DNA of 64,000 nt from Pararhodobacter aggregans (GCF_003075525.1 NZ_QDDR01000019.1:1-64000), one strand, 5' to 3'. Numbered from the stretch's first letter, positions 52,505 to 61,119 are shown. Notes: a model not told the origin generated them from the sequence alone. Numbers and translations: made by a program.

Positions 52505-53839
52505 ATGAGCGAAGAATGGCGGGCCATGAGCGCGGCCGCACTGGGACGCGGGATCGAGGCGGGCAGGATCTGCCCGGTCGACCTGACCGAGGCCTATCTC
52601 GATGCCATCGACGCGCATCCCTGGCGCGACCGGATCTATGCCCGCACCATGCGGCTGCACGCGCTGGAAATCGCGGCGGCGGCCCGGGGGCGGGCCAAGC
52701 TGGGGCAGCGCCGGGGGCCGCTGGACGGGGTGCCGGTCAGCTGGAAGGACCTGTTCGACACAGCCGGCGTGGCGACCGAATCGGGCAGCCTGCTGCTGAA
52801 GGGCCGCACGCCCGAACATGACGGGCTGGTGGTCGAACGCCTGACCCGGGCCGGGCTGCCGCCGCTGGGCAAGACGCATATGACGGAGCTGGCCTTTTCC
52901 GGGCTGGGGCTGAACCCGGTCACCGCGACGCCGCCGAATATCCATGACCCGGAGAAGGCGCCCGGCGGCTCGTCCTCGGGCGCCGCGGCCTCGGTCGCCT
53001 GGGGGCTGGCGCCCCTGGCCATCGGCTCGGACACCGGGGGCTCGGTGCGCCTGCCCTCCGCCTGGAACGATCTTGTCGGGCTGAAGACCACGGCCGGGCG
53101 CATCCCGCTCACCGGCGCCGTGCCGCTGGCCGAGAAGTTCGACACCATCGGCCCGCTGGCCCGCACGGTCGAGGACGCGGCGCTGGCCTTCGCGGTGCTC
53201 GATGCCTCGCCCGCGCCGGACCTGCGCGGCGCCACGCTGTCGGGCGCGCGGCTTCTGGTGCTGGAAACGGTCGCCTTCGACGACATCCACGCCGCCCCGG
53301 CCCAGGGGTTCGACCGCGCGCTCAAGGCCTTCGGCGCCGCGGGCGCCCGGATCGACCACGCCCGTATCCCGGCGGTGGCCGAGGCGATGGCCATGGCCGG
53401 GATCCTCTTCGCCGCCGAATGCTACGGCATCTGGGGCGAGGCGATCGAGGCCAACCCGGACGTGATGTTCGCCCCGGTCCGCGACCGCTTCCGCGCGGGC
53501 GGCACCTTCAAGGCGCATGAATACGTCGCGGCCTGGCGGCGGCTGGAGGCGCTGCGGCGCGACTGGACGGCGGCGGTCGCGGGCTATGACGCGGTGCTGA
53601 TCCCGACCGTGCCGACCCTGCCGCAACGGATCGACGATCTGATGGCCGACCCCGCTTTCTTCGCCGCCGAGAACCTGATGGCGCTGCGCAACACCCGGAT
53701 CGGCAACCTGATGGGGCTTTGCGGGCTCACCCTGCCGACGGGCGTGCCCTCGACCGGCGTCCTGCTGATGGCGGGCCCGGGGCAGGAGGCGCGGCTGCTC
53801 AGGCTGGGGGCTGCGGCGGAGGCGGCCCTGGCGGATTGA
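52505..53839 (+). CDS. Amidase-signature enzyme
   Basis: A 444-residue cytosolic amidase. The Ser-cisSer-Lys catalytic set is present: Lys81 in VSWKDLFD, the cis-Ser region PGGSSSGAAASVAWG (153-167) and Ser180 in IGSDTGGSVRLPS. These match the amidase signature (GatA-like) family. It is a stand-alone gene without GatB or GatC, so a general amide hydrolase is more likely than a tRNA amidotransferase. The 3' end overlaps the converging pseudouridine synthase gene by 41 bp. Substrate not predictable. Confidence 0.88.
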   Translation: MSEEWRAMSAAALGRGIEAGRICPVDLTEAYLDAIDAHPWRDRIYARTMRLHALEIAAAARGRAKLGQRRGPLDGVPVSWKDLFDTAGVATESGSLLLKGRTPEHDGLVVERLTRAGLPPLGKTHMTELAFSGLGLNPVTATPPNIHDPEKAPGGSSSGAAASVAWGLAPLAIGSDTGGSVRLPSAWNDLVGLKTTAGRIPLTGAVPLAEKFDTIGPLARTVEDAALAFAVLDASPAPDLRGATLSGARLLVLETVAFDDIHAAPAQGFDRALKAFGAAGARIDHARIPAVAEAMAMAGILFAAECYGIWGEAIEANPDVMFAPVRDRFRAGGTFKAHEYVAAWRRLEALRRDWTAAVAGYDAVLIPTVPTLPQRIDDLMADPAFFAAENLMALRNTRIGNLMGLCGLTLPTGVPSTGVLLMAGPGQEARLLRLGAAAEAALAD

Positions 53840-54389
53840 GTTCGCGCGTCTGGCCGGGGGCGAGGCCCGCCAGCGTATGGGGGCCGATGGACCAGCGGAT
53901 CAGCCGCAGCACCTTGTGGCCGATGTGCTGGCCCATGCGCCGCACCTGCCGGTTGCGGCCTTCGGTGATGGTGAGTTCCAGCCACTGGCCGGGCAGTTCC
54001 CCGACCGCCGGACGCCAGCCGGGCGGCGGGATCAGCCGCACCCCGGCGGGTCGGGTCGGGCCGTCCGTCAGCGTGACGCCCCGGCGCAGGGCCTCCAGCG
54101 CCTCGGGGCCCGGGGTGCCCTCGACCAGCGCGACATAGGTCTTCGGCAGATGGAAGGCGGGGTCGGTCAGCCGGGCCTGCAAACCGCCGTCATTGGTCAG
54201 GAGAAGCAGCCCTTCGCTGTCGCGGTCGAGCCGCCCGGCGGGATAGAAACCCGGCAGCGAGAGCAGGCTGGAGAGCCCCGGCCAATTCGGATCGCCGCTC
54301 CACTGGCTGAGGATCCCGGGGGGCTTGTGAAAGGCGATGAGGCGGGTGGGGCCGGTGTCTCCGTTCCGGCGAGGGCGCGGGCGGCTCAT
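53799..54389 (-). CDS. RluE/RsuA-type pseudouridine synthase
   Basis: A 196-residue synthase of the RsuA/RluB/E/F group that lacks an S4 domain, as RluE does. The catalytic Asp lies in PAGRLDRDSEGLLLLTNDG (motif GRLDxxSxGLLLLTNDG). The opening LIAFHKPPGILSQWSGD and the late ITEGRNRQVRRMGQHIGHKVLRLIRWSIG with RNRQVRR match the family. It would modify an rRNA uridine; the exact site is not readable. ATG 54389 is chosen because the upstream reading begins inside the 28-bp palindrome. The 3' end overlaps the amidase gene. Confidence 0.9.
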   Translation of the reverse strand: MSRPRPRRNGDTGPTRLIAFHKPPGILSQWSGDPNWPGLSSLLSLPGFYPAGRLDRDSEGLLLLTNDGGLQARLTDPAFHLPKTYVALVEGTPGPEALEALRRGVTLTDGPTRPAGVRLIPPPGWRPAVGELPGQWLELTITEGRNRQVRRMGQHIGHKVLRLIRWSIGPHTLAGLAPGQTRELNPPGPPPPQPPA

Positions 54390-54399
54390 CGGGCGGCGG

Positions 54400-54427
54400 G
54401 TAGGATGGGCAATATTGCCCATCCTAC
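54400..54427. repeat. 28-bp perfect palindrome, copy 2 of 3
   Basis: Identical to 231-258: the half-site GTAGGATGGGCAAT directly followed by its reverse complement. It lies 11 bp past the polA stop, on the same minus strand, and 10 bp before the ATG of the downstream pseudouridine synthase gene. So it could act at once as polA 3' end and as part of the leader of the next gene. Confidence 0.95.
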
Positions 54428-54438
54428 GAGGGCAGGGC

Positions 54439-57243
54439 TCAATGCGCCTCGGCCCAGGTCATGCCCACGCCTGCATCCACGATCAGCGGCACGTCGATCT
54501 CGACGGCGGGCGCCGCCGCGCCCTCCATGATCGCCTTCACCCGGGCGATGGTTTCCTCGACCGCGCTTTCCTCGACCTCGAACACCAGTTCGTCGTGGAC
54601 CTGCAGCAGCATCTTCGCCGGCAGGTCGGCAATCGCCGCCGGGATCCGCACCATGGCCCGGCGGATGATATCCGCGGCGGTGCCCTGGATCGGGGCGTTG
54701 ATCGCGCCGCGCCGTGCGAACCCCGCGCTCGGTCCCTTGGCGCCGATCTCGGGCGTGTGGATCCGCCGCCCGAACAGGGTTTCGACGTATTTGTGTTCCT
54801 TGGCGAAGGAGATGGTCTTGTCCATGTAATCCTTGATGCCCGGGAAGCGCTGGAAATAGGTGTCGATGAAGGCCTGCGCCTGATCGCGCGGGATGCGCAG
54901 GTTGCGTGCCAGGCCGAAGCCTGAAATCCCGTAGATCACCCCGAAATTGATCGCCTTGGCCCGGCGCCGGACCTCGGGCGTCATCTCGTCCAGCGGCACG
55001 CCGAACATCTCGGACGCGGTCATCGCATGGATGTCCAGCCCGTCGCGGAACGCCTGTTTCAGCGCCGGGATCTCGGCGATATGCGCCAGAATCCGCAGTT
55101 CGATCTGGCTGTAGTCGAGGCTGACCAGCTTCTTTCCCTCGGCCGCCACGAAGGCCTCGCGGATGCGGCGGCCTTCCTCGGTGCGGACCGGGATGTTCTG
55201 CAGGTTGGGATCGGTCGAGGCCAGCCGCCCCGTGTTCGCCCCGGTCTGCGCGTAGGAGGTATGCACCCGCCCGGTTTCCGGGTTGATGTGGTTCTGCAGC
55301 GCGTCGGTATAGGTCGATTTCAGCTTCGACAGCTGCCGCCAGTCCAGCACCTTGCCGGGCAATTCATGCTCGGTCGCCAGATCCTCCAGGATATCCGCCC
55401 CGGTCGAATAGGCGCCGTTCTTGCCCTTCTGCCCGCCGGGCAGGCTGAGCTTGTCGAACAGGATCTCGCCCAGCTGCTTGGGCGAGCCCACGTTGAACGT
55501 CTCGCCCGCCATCTCGTGGATCTCGGCCTCGAGCCCGGCCATCGACTGCGCGAAGGCCGAGGACATGCGGCTCAGCACCTGCCGGTCGACGGTGATCCCG
55601 TGCATTTCCATCTGGGCCAGCACCGGCACCAGCGGGCGTTCCAGCGTCTCGTAGACCGTCGTCACCCGCTCGCGGTGCAGCCGGGGCCGGAACGCCTGCC
55701 AGAGGCGCAGGGTAATGTCCGCATCCTCGGCCGCGTATTTCGTCGCGTCCTCGATCCCCACCTTGTCGAAGGTGCGGGCCGATTTGCCCGACCCCAGCAG
55801 CGGCTTGATCGGGATCGGCTTGTGGCCGAGATAGGTCTCGGACAGCTCATCCATGCCGTGGTTGTGCAGGCCCGAGAACATCGCGTAGCTCATCAGCATC
55901 GTGTCGTCGAAGGGCGCCACCTTGATGCCCCGGCGGGCGAAGATCTTGGCGTCGTATTTGATGTTCTGACCGATCTTCAGGATCGAATCGTCCTCCAGCA
56001 CCGGCTTCAGCGCAGCCAGCGCCGCCTCGGCCGGGATCTGCCCCTCCAGCAGCTTGGCGCTGCCGAAGAGGTCATCCGACCCCTCGGAATGGATCAGCGG
56101 GATGTAGCAGGCCTCGCCCGGCGCCGTGGCCAGCGAGATCCCGACCAGCTCGGCCCGCATCTCATCGAGCGAGGTGGTCTCGGTATCGACGGCGAAGAAG
56201 CCCTGATCGCGGATCCGGTCGATCCAGCCCAGCAGCGTCTCCAGATCGCGGACGCAGGCGTATTTTTCCGGCTCGAAGGGGATCTGTTCGGCCACAGGCG
56301 CGGCCTCGGCCGCAGCCGGGGTGGCGGGGGCCTCGGTGATCGCCGGGGCCTCGACCCCCAGCTTGTCGGAAATGCGCCGGGTCAGGGTGCGGAATTCCAT
56401 GCGGGACAGGAAATCCATCAAGGCCCCGGCGTCGGGGCGCTTGCAGACCAGATCGGCGAGCGCATCCTCGACCGGCACGTCGCGGCGCAGCGTCACCAGT
56501 TCGCGCGAGAGGCGGATCTGGTCGACCTTCTCGGTCAAGACCTCGCGGCGCTTGGGCTGCTTGATCTCGCCCGCCCGCGCCAGCAGCGTGTCAAGATCGC
56601 CGTATTCGTTGATGAGCAATGCCGCGGTCTTCAGCCCGATCCCCGGCGCGCCCGGCACGTTGTCGACCGAATCGCCCGCCAGCGACTGCACATCGACCAC
56701 GCGGTCAGGCCCGACGCCGAATTTCTCGAACACCTCGTCCACGCCCAGCACCTTGTTCTTCATCGGGTCGAACATGTCGACGCCGTTGCCGACCAGCTGC
56801 ATCAGGTCCTTGTCGGACGAGATGATGGTGCAGGTCCCCCCGGCCTCGGTCGCGAGGCGGGCGTAGGTGGCGATGATGTCGTCGGCCTCGAACCCCTGCT
56901 GTTCGATACAGGCGACGTTGAAGGCGCGGGTCGCCTCGCGCGTCAGGGGGAATTGCGGGCGCAGATCCTCGGGCAGCTCGGGGCGGTTGGCCTTGTACTC
57001 GGGATAGATCTCGTTGCGGAAGGTGATGGACGAGGCGTCGAAGATCACCGCGATATGGGTGGGCGTCGATTTCGTGGTCGGCCCGCCGGAAATCTCGTTC
57101 CAGATCAGGTTGCAGAACCCCTGCACGGCGCCGACCGGCAATCCGTCCGACTTGCGCGTCAGCGGTGGCAGCGCGTGATAGGCGCGGAAGATGAAGGCCG
57201 ATCCGTCGATCAGATGCAGGTGCGAGCCCTTGCCGAAGGTCAT
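54439..57243 (-). CDS. polA: DNA polymerase I
   Basis: A 934-residue full-length Pol I for repair and primer removal. Domains in order: 5'-3' exonuclease at about 1-290 (HLIDGSAFIFRAYHALPPLTRK, FEADDIIATYARLA, TIISSDKDLMQLV, GDSVDNVPGAPGIG); 3'-5' exonuclease at about 320-520 (FFAVDTETTSLDEM with the metal-binding Asp and Glu, then NIKYDAKIF); polymerase at about 550-934 (LVSLDYSQIELRILAHIAE, RRAKAINFGVIYGISGFGLAR and MLLQVHDELVFEV). All catalytic motifs are intact, including proofreading. ATG 57243 starts MTFGKGSHLHLIDGSAF, which fits the family. It ends 11 bp before the palindrome at 54400-54427. Confidence 0.97.
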   Translation of the reverse strand: MTFGKGSHLHLIDGSAFIFRAYHALPPLTRKSDGLPVGAVQGFCNLIWNEISGGPTTKSTPTHIAVIFDASSITFRNEIYPEYKANRPELPEDLRPQFPLTREATRAFNVACIEQQGFEADDIIATYARLATEAGGTCTIISSDKDLMQLVGNGVDMFDPMKNKVLGVDEVFEKFGVGPDRVVDVQSLAGDSVDNVPGAPGIGLKTAALLINEYGDLDTLLARAGEIKQPKRREVLTEKVDQIRLSRELVTLRRDVPVEDALADLVCKRPDAGALMDFLSRMEFRTLTRRISDKLGVEAPAITEAPATPAAAEAAPVAEQIPFEPEKYACVRDLETLLGWIDRIRDQGFFAVDTETTSLDEMRAELVGISLATAPGEACYIPLIHSEGSDDLFGSAKLLEGQIPAEAALAALKPVLEDDSILKIGQNIKYDAKIFARRGIKVAPFDDTMLMSYAMFSGLHNHGMDELSETYLGHKPIPIKPLLGSGKSARTFDKVGIEDATKYAAEDADITLRLWQAFRPRLHRERVTTVYETLERPLVPVLAQMEMHGITVDRQVLSRMSSAFAQSMAGLEAEIHEMAGETFNVGSPKQLGEILFDKLSLPGGQKGKNGAYSTGADILEDLATEHELPGKVLDWRQLSKLKSTYTDALQNHINPETGRVHTSYAQTGANTGRLASTDPNLQNIPVRTEEGRRIREAFVAAEGKKLVSLDYSQIELRILAHIAEIPALKQAFRDGLDIHAMTASEMFGVPLDEMTPEVRRRAKAINFGVIYGISGFGLARNLRIPRDQAQAFIDTYFQRFPGIKDYMDKTISFAKEHKYVETLFGRRIHTPEIGAKGPSAGFARRGAINAPIQGTAADIIRRAMVRIPAAIADLPAKMLLQVHDELVFEVEESAVEETIARVKAIMEGAAAPAVEIDVPLIVDAGVGMTWAEAH

Positions 57244-57617
57244 GTGCGGCTTCCTCTTGGCGTGATGGTCCTTGGTAACGGCGCGGGGCCGGGGCGTCCA
57301 GCCGGGAAGGGGCGGGACGGGCGGCGGGGCGCCGGGTTCCGGCAGGGAGACGAGGGCGCTGCCCGGCGTCCTGACGGGCGGAACCGAGGGTTCCCCGATC
57401 ACGACTGTCTTCCCCGTCCTTATTCCCCGCTTGAAAGGTTGAAATCAGTCACCATCGCTGCCATATACAGCCTGCACCCCGACAGGCCGCTTTCGCGGCC
57501 AAGCGCCTTTTGCGCACTCCGGGGTCGATCCCCGCACGGGCTTTCCGTCCGGCTCCGCATGAAGGCGGAACCGCGAACGGCCGTTTTTGCGGGCCATGAA
57601 CGTGAAAGGAGACCCCA
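57244..57617. other. 374-bp gap between polA and a 41-residue protein gene, with a structured leader
   Basis: The right half, after the promoter-like site at 57439-57469, has several short hairpins: GGCCGC-TTTC-GCGGCC (57485-57500), GCGC-CTTTT-GCGC (57503-57515) and GGGG-TCGAT-CCCC (57521-57533). This fits a structured 5' leader or a small RNA upstream of the 41-residue gene. The left half should hold the polA promoter on the minus strand. I see no convincing coding sequence here. Confidence 0.5.
57439..57469 (+). promoter_or_regulatory. Possible sigma-70-like promoter for the 41-residue gene
   Basis: TTGAAA at 57439-57444 is followed after 17 bp by CATATA (57462-57467), or after 19 bp by TATACA (57464-57469). 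The -35 match is good and the -10 match only fair. A second TTGAAA lies at 57431-57436. The resulting leader to ATG 57618 would be about 140 nt and carries the small hairpins. Confidence 0.35.
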
Positions 57618-57743
57618 ATGTCCCAAGACCTCACCGACGAGGAACTCTCGCGCCGCATCGAAGAACTGACCGCGGCTGGCATGACTCTGGCGGCGAACGC
57701 GCTGCAGCGTGAGCAAGCCTACCGGCGCAAGCGCGCGGCCTGA
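57618..57743 (+). CDS. 41-residue charged helical protein
   Basis: A short gene with AAAGGAGA at 57604-57611, seven bases before ATG 57618: one of the best ribosome binding sites in the window. Product: MSQDLTDEELSRRIEELTAAG, then MTLAANALQREQAYRRKRAA. It is a soluble, charged, probably single-helix or coiled protein with a basic C-terminus and no signal or membrane segment. A strong terminator follows the stop, so it is a complete transcription unit. No family recognised. Confidence 0.75.
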   Translation: MSQDLTDEELSRRIEELTAAGMTLAANALQREQAYRRKRAA

Positions 57744-57768
57744 GGGCCCGGCCCAACGGGGCCGTGAT

Positions 57769-57800
57769 AAAAAGGGCGGGGGGAAACCTCCGCCCTTTTA
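57769..57800. terminator. Strong bidirectional terminator after the 41-residue gene
   Basis: A stem of 10 bp (AAAAGGGCGG with CCGCCCTTTT), extendable by three pairs, with a 4-nt loop. The T-run on the plus-strand side and the A-run on the other make it work for both the 41-residue gene (ending 57743) and the converging MDR gene (ending 57798, inside the foot of the stem). Confidence 0.85.
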
Positions 57801-58730
57801 GCTTGTCCCATCCTCCGGGAAACGCAGCAGAACCTTGGCGCTGCCGGGTTCGGCACCAGCGGCGAGGGCCGCGCGCCACTCGGCCAGCGGCACCTCGCGC
57901 ACCGGCGCCATGGGTGCGTGGCGCAGAAGCGGCCAGAGGGCGCGGAAGGCCGCCTGCCAGTCGGCGGGGCCGAGCGCCGCCTGAGCCTCGCGCAGGTGGA
58001 AGCGGTGGAAGCCCGCGGCGGGCGGGCGTTCCGGCCGGATGGTCTGGCCGCTGAGCAGGCCGTAGCCCACGAAATCCGACCCGGCCCGCATCCGGTCCAG
58101 CACCAGCGTGCCGACCGGCCCGCCGAGCGAATCGAAGGTCACATCGGCGCGGGCGGCGGCCTCGGCGATCTGCCGGTGATCCGCCATCGGGATCGGCCGG
58201 ATGCCCAGCGCCTCCAGCACGGCGCGGCGGGCGGGCGAGCGGTAGATCCCCGCCACCTCGACCGCGCCATCCCCCTGCGCCCAATGCGCCAGCAGCGCCG
58301 CGCATTGCGAGCCCGCGCCCGACAGCAGCACCCGCCGCCCCGCCACCGGCCAGCGCGCCAGCATCGCCCGCGCCGCCATCGGGTTGATATAGGCCCGCGC
58401 CGCCAGGCTGTCGGGGATGTCGTCGGGCACCGGCACCGCCCAGTCGGGATCGGCCGTGACCACCCCCTGCCAGGTCCCGCCCGCCCTGAGCGGCAACACC
58501 CGCCGCCCGGTGCCGTCCAGCACGCGGCCGACGCCCTCGTATCCCGCCACGCAGGGCAGGGTGATCCGGTGGGCATAGGCGCCGGTCACCGGGATCAGGT
58601 CCGAGGGGTTGACGGGCGAGAGCAGCATCGCCACGCGAAACCCCCCGCCCGGGGGCAGGGCGAGGGGTTCGAGGGCCAGCGCCTCAAGCGGTGGGCCGAA
58701 GCGGCGATAGATCAGGGCGTGCGTCTGCAT
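57798..58730 (-). CDS. Zinc-less MDR-family NAD(P)H-dependent oxidoreductase
   Basis: A 310-residue medium-chain dehydrogenase/reductase. The start THALIYRRFGPPLEALALEPL and the substrate/NADP segment SPVNPSDLIPVTGAYAHRITLPCVAGYEGVGRV are typical of quinone reductase or enoyl-ACP/CoA reductase (MECR-like) proteins. The nucleotide fold uses RRVLLSGAGSQCAALLAHWA and FDSLGGPVGTLVLDRMRAGSDFVGYGLLSG. The cysteine cluster of zinc alcohol dehydrogenases is absent. Substrate unknown. It ends in a shared terminator. Confidence 0.85.
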   Translation of the reverse strand: MQTHALIYRRFGPPLEALALEPLALPPGGGFRVAMLLSPVNPSDLIPVTGAYAHRITLPCVAGYEGVGRVLDGTGRRVLPLRAGGTWQGVVTADPDWAVPVPDDIPDSLAARAYINPMAARAMLARWPVAGRRVLLSGAGSQCAALLAHWAQGDGAVEVAGIYRSPARRAVLEALGIRPIPMADHRQIAEAAARADVTFDSLGGPVGTLVLDRMRAGSDFVGYGLLSGQTIRPERPPAAGFHRFHLREAQAALGPADWQAAFRALWPLLRHAPMAPVREVPLAEWRAALAAGAEPGSAKVLLRFPEDGTS

Positions 58731-58769
58731 GCCCCGGTGTCGCCCGCCCCGGGGGGCGGGCGCAAGGGG

Positions 58770-59729
58770 CTAGCGGCGCCCGCGCGGCCGGTCATTCCGT
58801 CCGCCGCCGCGCTGGTCCGACCCCGGTTGCCGGATGAACGTGCCGTTGTTCAGCTCGCGGAACGCCTTTTCCAGCTCGGCCCGCGTGTTCATCACGATGG
58901 GGCCGTGCCAGGCCACCGGCTCGCGGATCGGCTGGCCCGAGACCAAGAGGAAGCGGATCCCCTCGGGCCCCGAATTCACCACGATCTCGTTGCCGGTGCC
59001 GAAACGCACCAGCGTCCGGTTGCCGGTCAGGTCGCGCAGGTTCAGTTCCTTGCCGTCGAATTCCTTCTCGACCAGCACGCCCTCGGGATGCGAGGCATCG
59101 CGGAAGAGCCCGCCGCCCGCGAAGACATAGGCGAAGGTATTGGCATAGGTATCGACCGGCAGCACCTTGCGGGTGTTGGGCGGGACCGAGACGTCAAGGT
59201 ACAGGGGATCGGCGGCGATCCCGTCGACCGGGCCGCGCTTGCCCCAGAACTTGCCGGTGATGACCCGGACCGAGGTGCCGTCGTCATCGACCACCGTCTC
59301 GATGTCCGAGCCCTGCACGTCCTGATAGCGGGGCTTGGTCATCTTCAGGGACGCGGGCAGGTTGGCCCAGAGCTGGAAGCCATGCATCTGGCCCTTGGCG
59401 TTGCCCTGCGGCATCTCCTGATGCAGGATGCCGCGCCCGGCGGTCATCCATTGCACCGAGCCCGGGCCGAGCTTGCCCTTGTTGCCCAGCGAATCGCTGT
59501 GCTCGACGGTGCCCTCCAGCACATAGGTGATCGTCTCGATCCCCCGGTGCGGGTGCCAGGGAAAGCCGCGCTTGTAGAGCGCGGGCGAATCGTTGCGGAA
59601 ATCGTCAAGCAACAGGAAGGGATCGGATTCGTCGGGATCGCCGAAGCCGAAGGCGCGGTGCAGATGGACGCCGGCGCCTTCCATGGTGGGCTGCGCCTTG
59701 ACGGTCTTGGTCACGGGACGGAAGGACAT
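58770..59729 (-). CDS. Pirin-family cupin protein
   Basis: A 319-residue bicupin. The N-terminal Pirin domain is clear: FLLLDDFRNDSPALYKRGFPWHPHRGIETITYVLEGTVEHSDSLGNKGKLGPGSVQWMTAGRGILHQEM carries the metal-binding H-x-H, Glu and His. The C-terminal half has the Pirin-C-like end LLVSGQPIREPVAWHGPIVMNTRAELEKAFRELNNGTF. Some bacterial pirins have quercetinase activity, and others bind pyruvate dehydrogenase; the role here is not known. ATG 59729 has AAGGAGA upstream. It is 140 bp downstream of the zf-CHCC gene, with the third palindrome between. Confidence 0.92.
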   Translation of the reverse strand: MSFRPVTKTVKAQPTMEGAGVHLHRAFGFGDPDESDPFLLLDDFRNDSPALYKRGFPWHPHRGIETITYVLEGTVEHSDSLGNKGKLGPGSVQWMTAGRGILHQEMPQGNAKGQMHGFQLWANLPASLKMTKPRYQDVQGSDIETVVDDDGTSVRVITGKFWGKRGPVDGIAADPLYLDVSVPPNTRKVLPVDTYANTFAYVFAGGGLFRDASHPEGVLVEKEFDGKELNLRDLTGNRTLVRFGTGNEIVVNSGPEGIRFLLVSGQPIREPVAWHGPIVMNTRAELEKAFRELNNGTFIRQPGSDQRGGGRNDRPRGRR

Positions 59730-59833
59730 GGTCGCTCTCCTTGTTCGCTGTTGCCCCGCATATCGGGGCACAGAGGCCCGGAAACCAGCCGTGAGGCTGT
59801 GCACCGGGGCACAAGTCTTGCGCGACATGTCCG

Positions 59834-59861
59834 GTAGGATGGGCAATATTGCCCATCCTAC
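59834..59861. repeat. 28-bp perfect palindrome, copy 3 of 3
   Basis: Identical to the copies at 231-258 and 54400-54427. It lies 7 bp past the stop of the zf-CHCC gene on the minus strand and 104 bp before the pirin start. The shared position just past a stop codon in all three places argues for a 3'-end role. Confidence 0.95.
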
Positions 59862-59868
59862 GGGCGCC

Positions 59869-60069
59869 TCAATGCCCGTCGTGGCTCGCCGCCGGGTCCA
59901 GCGTGTAGCGCGCGTCGCAATAGGGGCAGTCGATCCAGCCGGTTTCCTGCGGGATGGTCAGCCAGACCCGGGGATGGCCCAGCGCGCCTTCGCCGCCATC
60001 GCACGAGAAGCGGCGGGTTTGCACAACATGGGTGGCGGGTGCGTCATGCGCGGGCTGGCTGGCGGACAT
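59869..60069 (-). CDS. zf-CHCC zinc-finger protein (NDUFS6-like)
   Basis: A 66-residue protein with the CHCC zinc finger: RRFSCDGG gives Cys, GHPRVWLTI gives His and WIDCPYCDARYTL gives the CxxC pair. The family matches the C-terminal part of the complex I subunit NDUFS6/Nqo-associated 13-kDa protein found in alphaproteobacteria. It may help Fe-S cluster N4 assembly in complex I, by family inference. ATG 60069 with AAGGAAG upstream gives the usual length; the upstream ATG at 60120 is less likely. It is divergent from the ABC ATPase gene. Confidence 0.88.
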   Translation of the reverse strand: MSASQPAHDAPATHVVQTRRFSCDGGEGALGHPRVWLTIPQETGWIDCPYCDARYTLDPAASHDGH

Positions 60070-60162
60070 CCGGGCTTCCTTGTCTCGGCGGGGTATTCGG
60101 CCTAGGTGATGGGCGGCCAAGGGCTTTGGCCCATCTAGACGGTTTTTCCCGGCGGGAGCAAG

Positions 60163-61119
60163 ATGACCAACAGCGTTTCAGCCAGCCAAGACGATTGGGC
60201 GATCGAGATCGAGGGCCTGCGCAAGGTCTATGCCGCCAGCGGCCGGGCCCCGGCCAAGGAGGCCCTGACCGGCATCGACCTGAAGATCCCGCGCGGATCG
60301 GTCTTCGGCCTCCTTGGCCCCAACGGGGCGGGCAAGTCGACGATGATCAACATCATGGCCGGTCTGGTACTGAAGACCTCGGGCCGGGTGAAGATCTGGG
60401 GCTTCGACCAGGATGTGAACCCGCGCCAGTCCCGCGCCGCCATCGGCGTCATGCCGCAGGAGCTGACGGTCGATCCCTTCTTCACCCCCCGCGAATCGCT
60501 GGAGGTTCAGGCAGGCCTGTACGGCGTGCCCGCCCGCGACCGGCGCACGGACGAGATCCTCAGCCTGATCGGCCTCACCGACAAGCAGAACGCCTATGCC
60601 CGCACGCTGTCGGGCGGGATGCGGCGGCGGCTTTTGCTGGGCAAGGCGCTGGTCCATGCGCCGCAGGTTCTGGTGCTGGACGAGCCCACCGCCGGTGTCG
60701 ATATCGAACTCAGGCAGATGCTCTGGGGCAATGTGCGCGAGCTGAACCGGCAGGGGATGACCATCATCCTGACCACGCATTACCTGGAGGAAGCGCAGGA
60801 GATGTGCGACGAGATCGCCATCATCGACCGCGGCCGTCTGGTGGTGCGCGACACCACCGCCAATATCGTCGCCCGGGTCGATGCCAAGACCCTGCTGGTG
60901 CGCCTCGCCCGGCCGCTGGGCGCGCTGACCCTGCCCGAAGGCGTCACGCGCGAGGACAAGGCCGAGGGCTGGAGCGCCTTCTCCTATCCGCAGAGCCGGG
61001 TACAGGCGGGCGCGGTGCTGGCGGCGCTGCATGCCGCGGGGGCCGAGGTCGTCGACATCAAGACCACCGAGCCCAATCTGGAAGACGCCTTCCTCGATTT
61101 CACCCGCCATCCGGCCTGA
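60163..61119 (+). CDS. Orphan ABC transporter ATPase (ABC-2 exporter type)
   Basis: A 318-residue ABC ATPase with Walker A LLGPNGAGKSTMINI, Q-loop GVMPQELTVDPFFTPRESL, signature LSGGMRRRLLLGKAL, Walker B VLVLDEPTAGVD and switch TTHYLEEAQEMCDEIAII. The signature LSGGMRRR and DEPTAGVD point to the ABC-2 (drug/polysaccharide export, YadG/CcmA-like) class. A C-terminal 75-residue extension (after RGRLVVRDTTANI) has the usual regulatory fold. No permease gene is next to it: neighbours are zf-CHCC and the DarT-like gene. It must pair with a permease encoded elsewhere. Confidence 0.9.
   Translation: MTNSVSASQDDWAIEIEGLRKVYAASGRAPAKEALTGIDLKIPRGSVFGLLGPNGAGKSTMINIMAGLVLKTSGRVKIWGFDQDVNPRQSRAAIGVMPQELTVDPFFTPRESLEVQAGLYGVPARDRRTDEILSLIGLTDKQNAYARTLSGGMRRRLLLGKALVHAPQVLVLDEPTAGVDIELRQMLWGNVRELNRQGMTIILTTHYLEEAQEMCDEIAIIDRGRLVVRDTTANIVARVDAKTLLVRLARPLGALTLPEGVTREDKAEGWSAFSYPQSRVQAGAVLAALHAAGAEVVDIKTTEPNLEDAFLDFTRHPA

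Noticed and set aside
57559-57669. A 36-residue reading frame (ATG 57559) overlapping the start of the 41-residue gene
   Set aside because: No ribosome binding site before it, and it runs in another frame through the better-supported gene.
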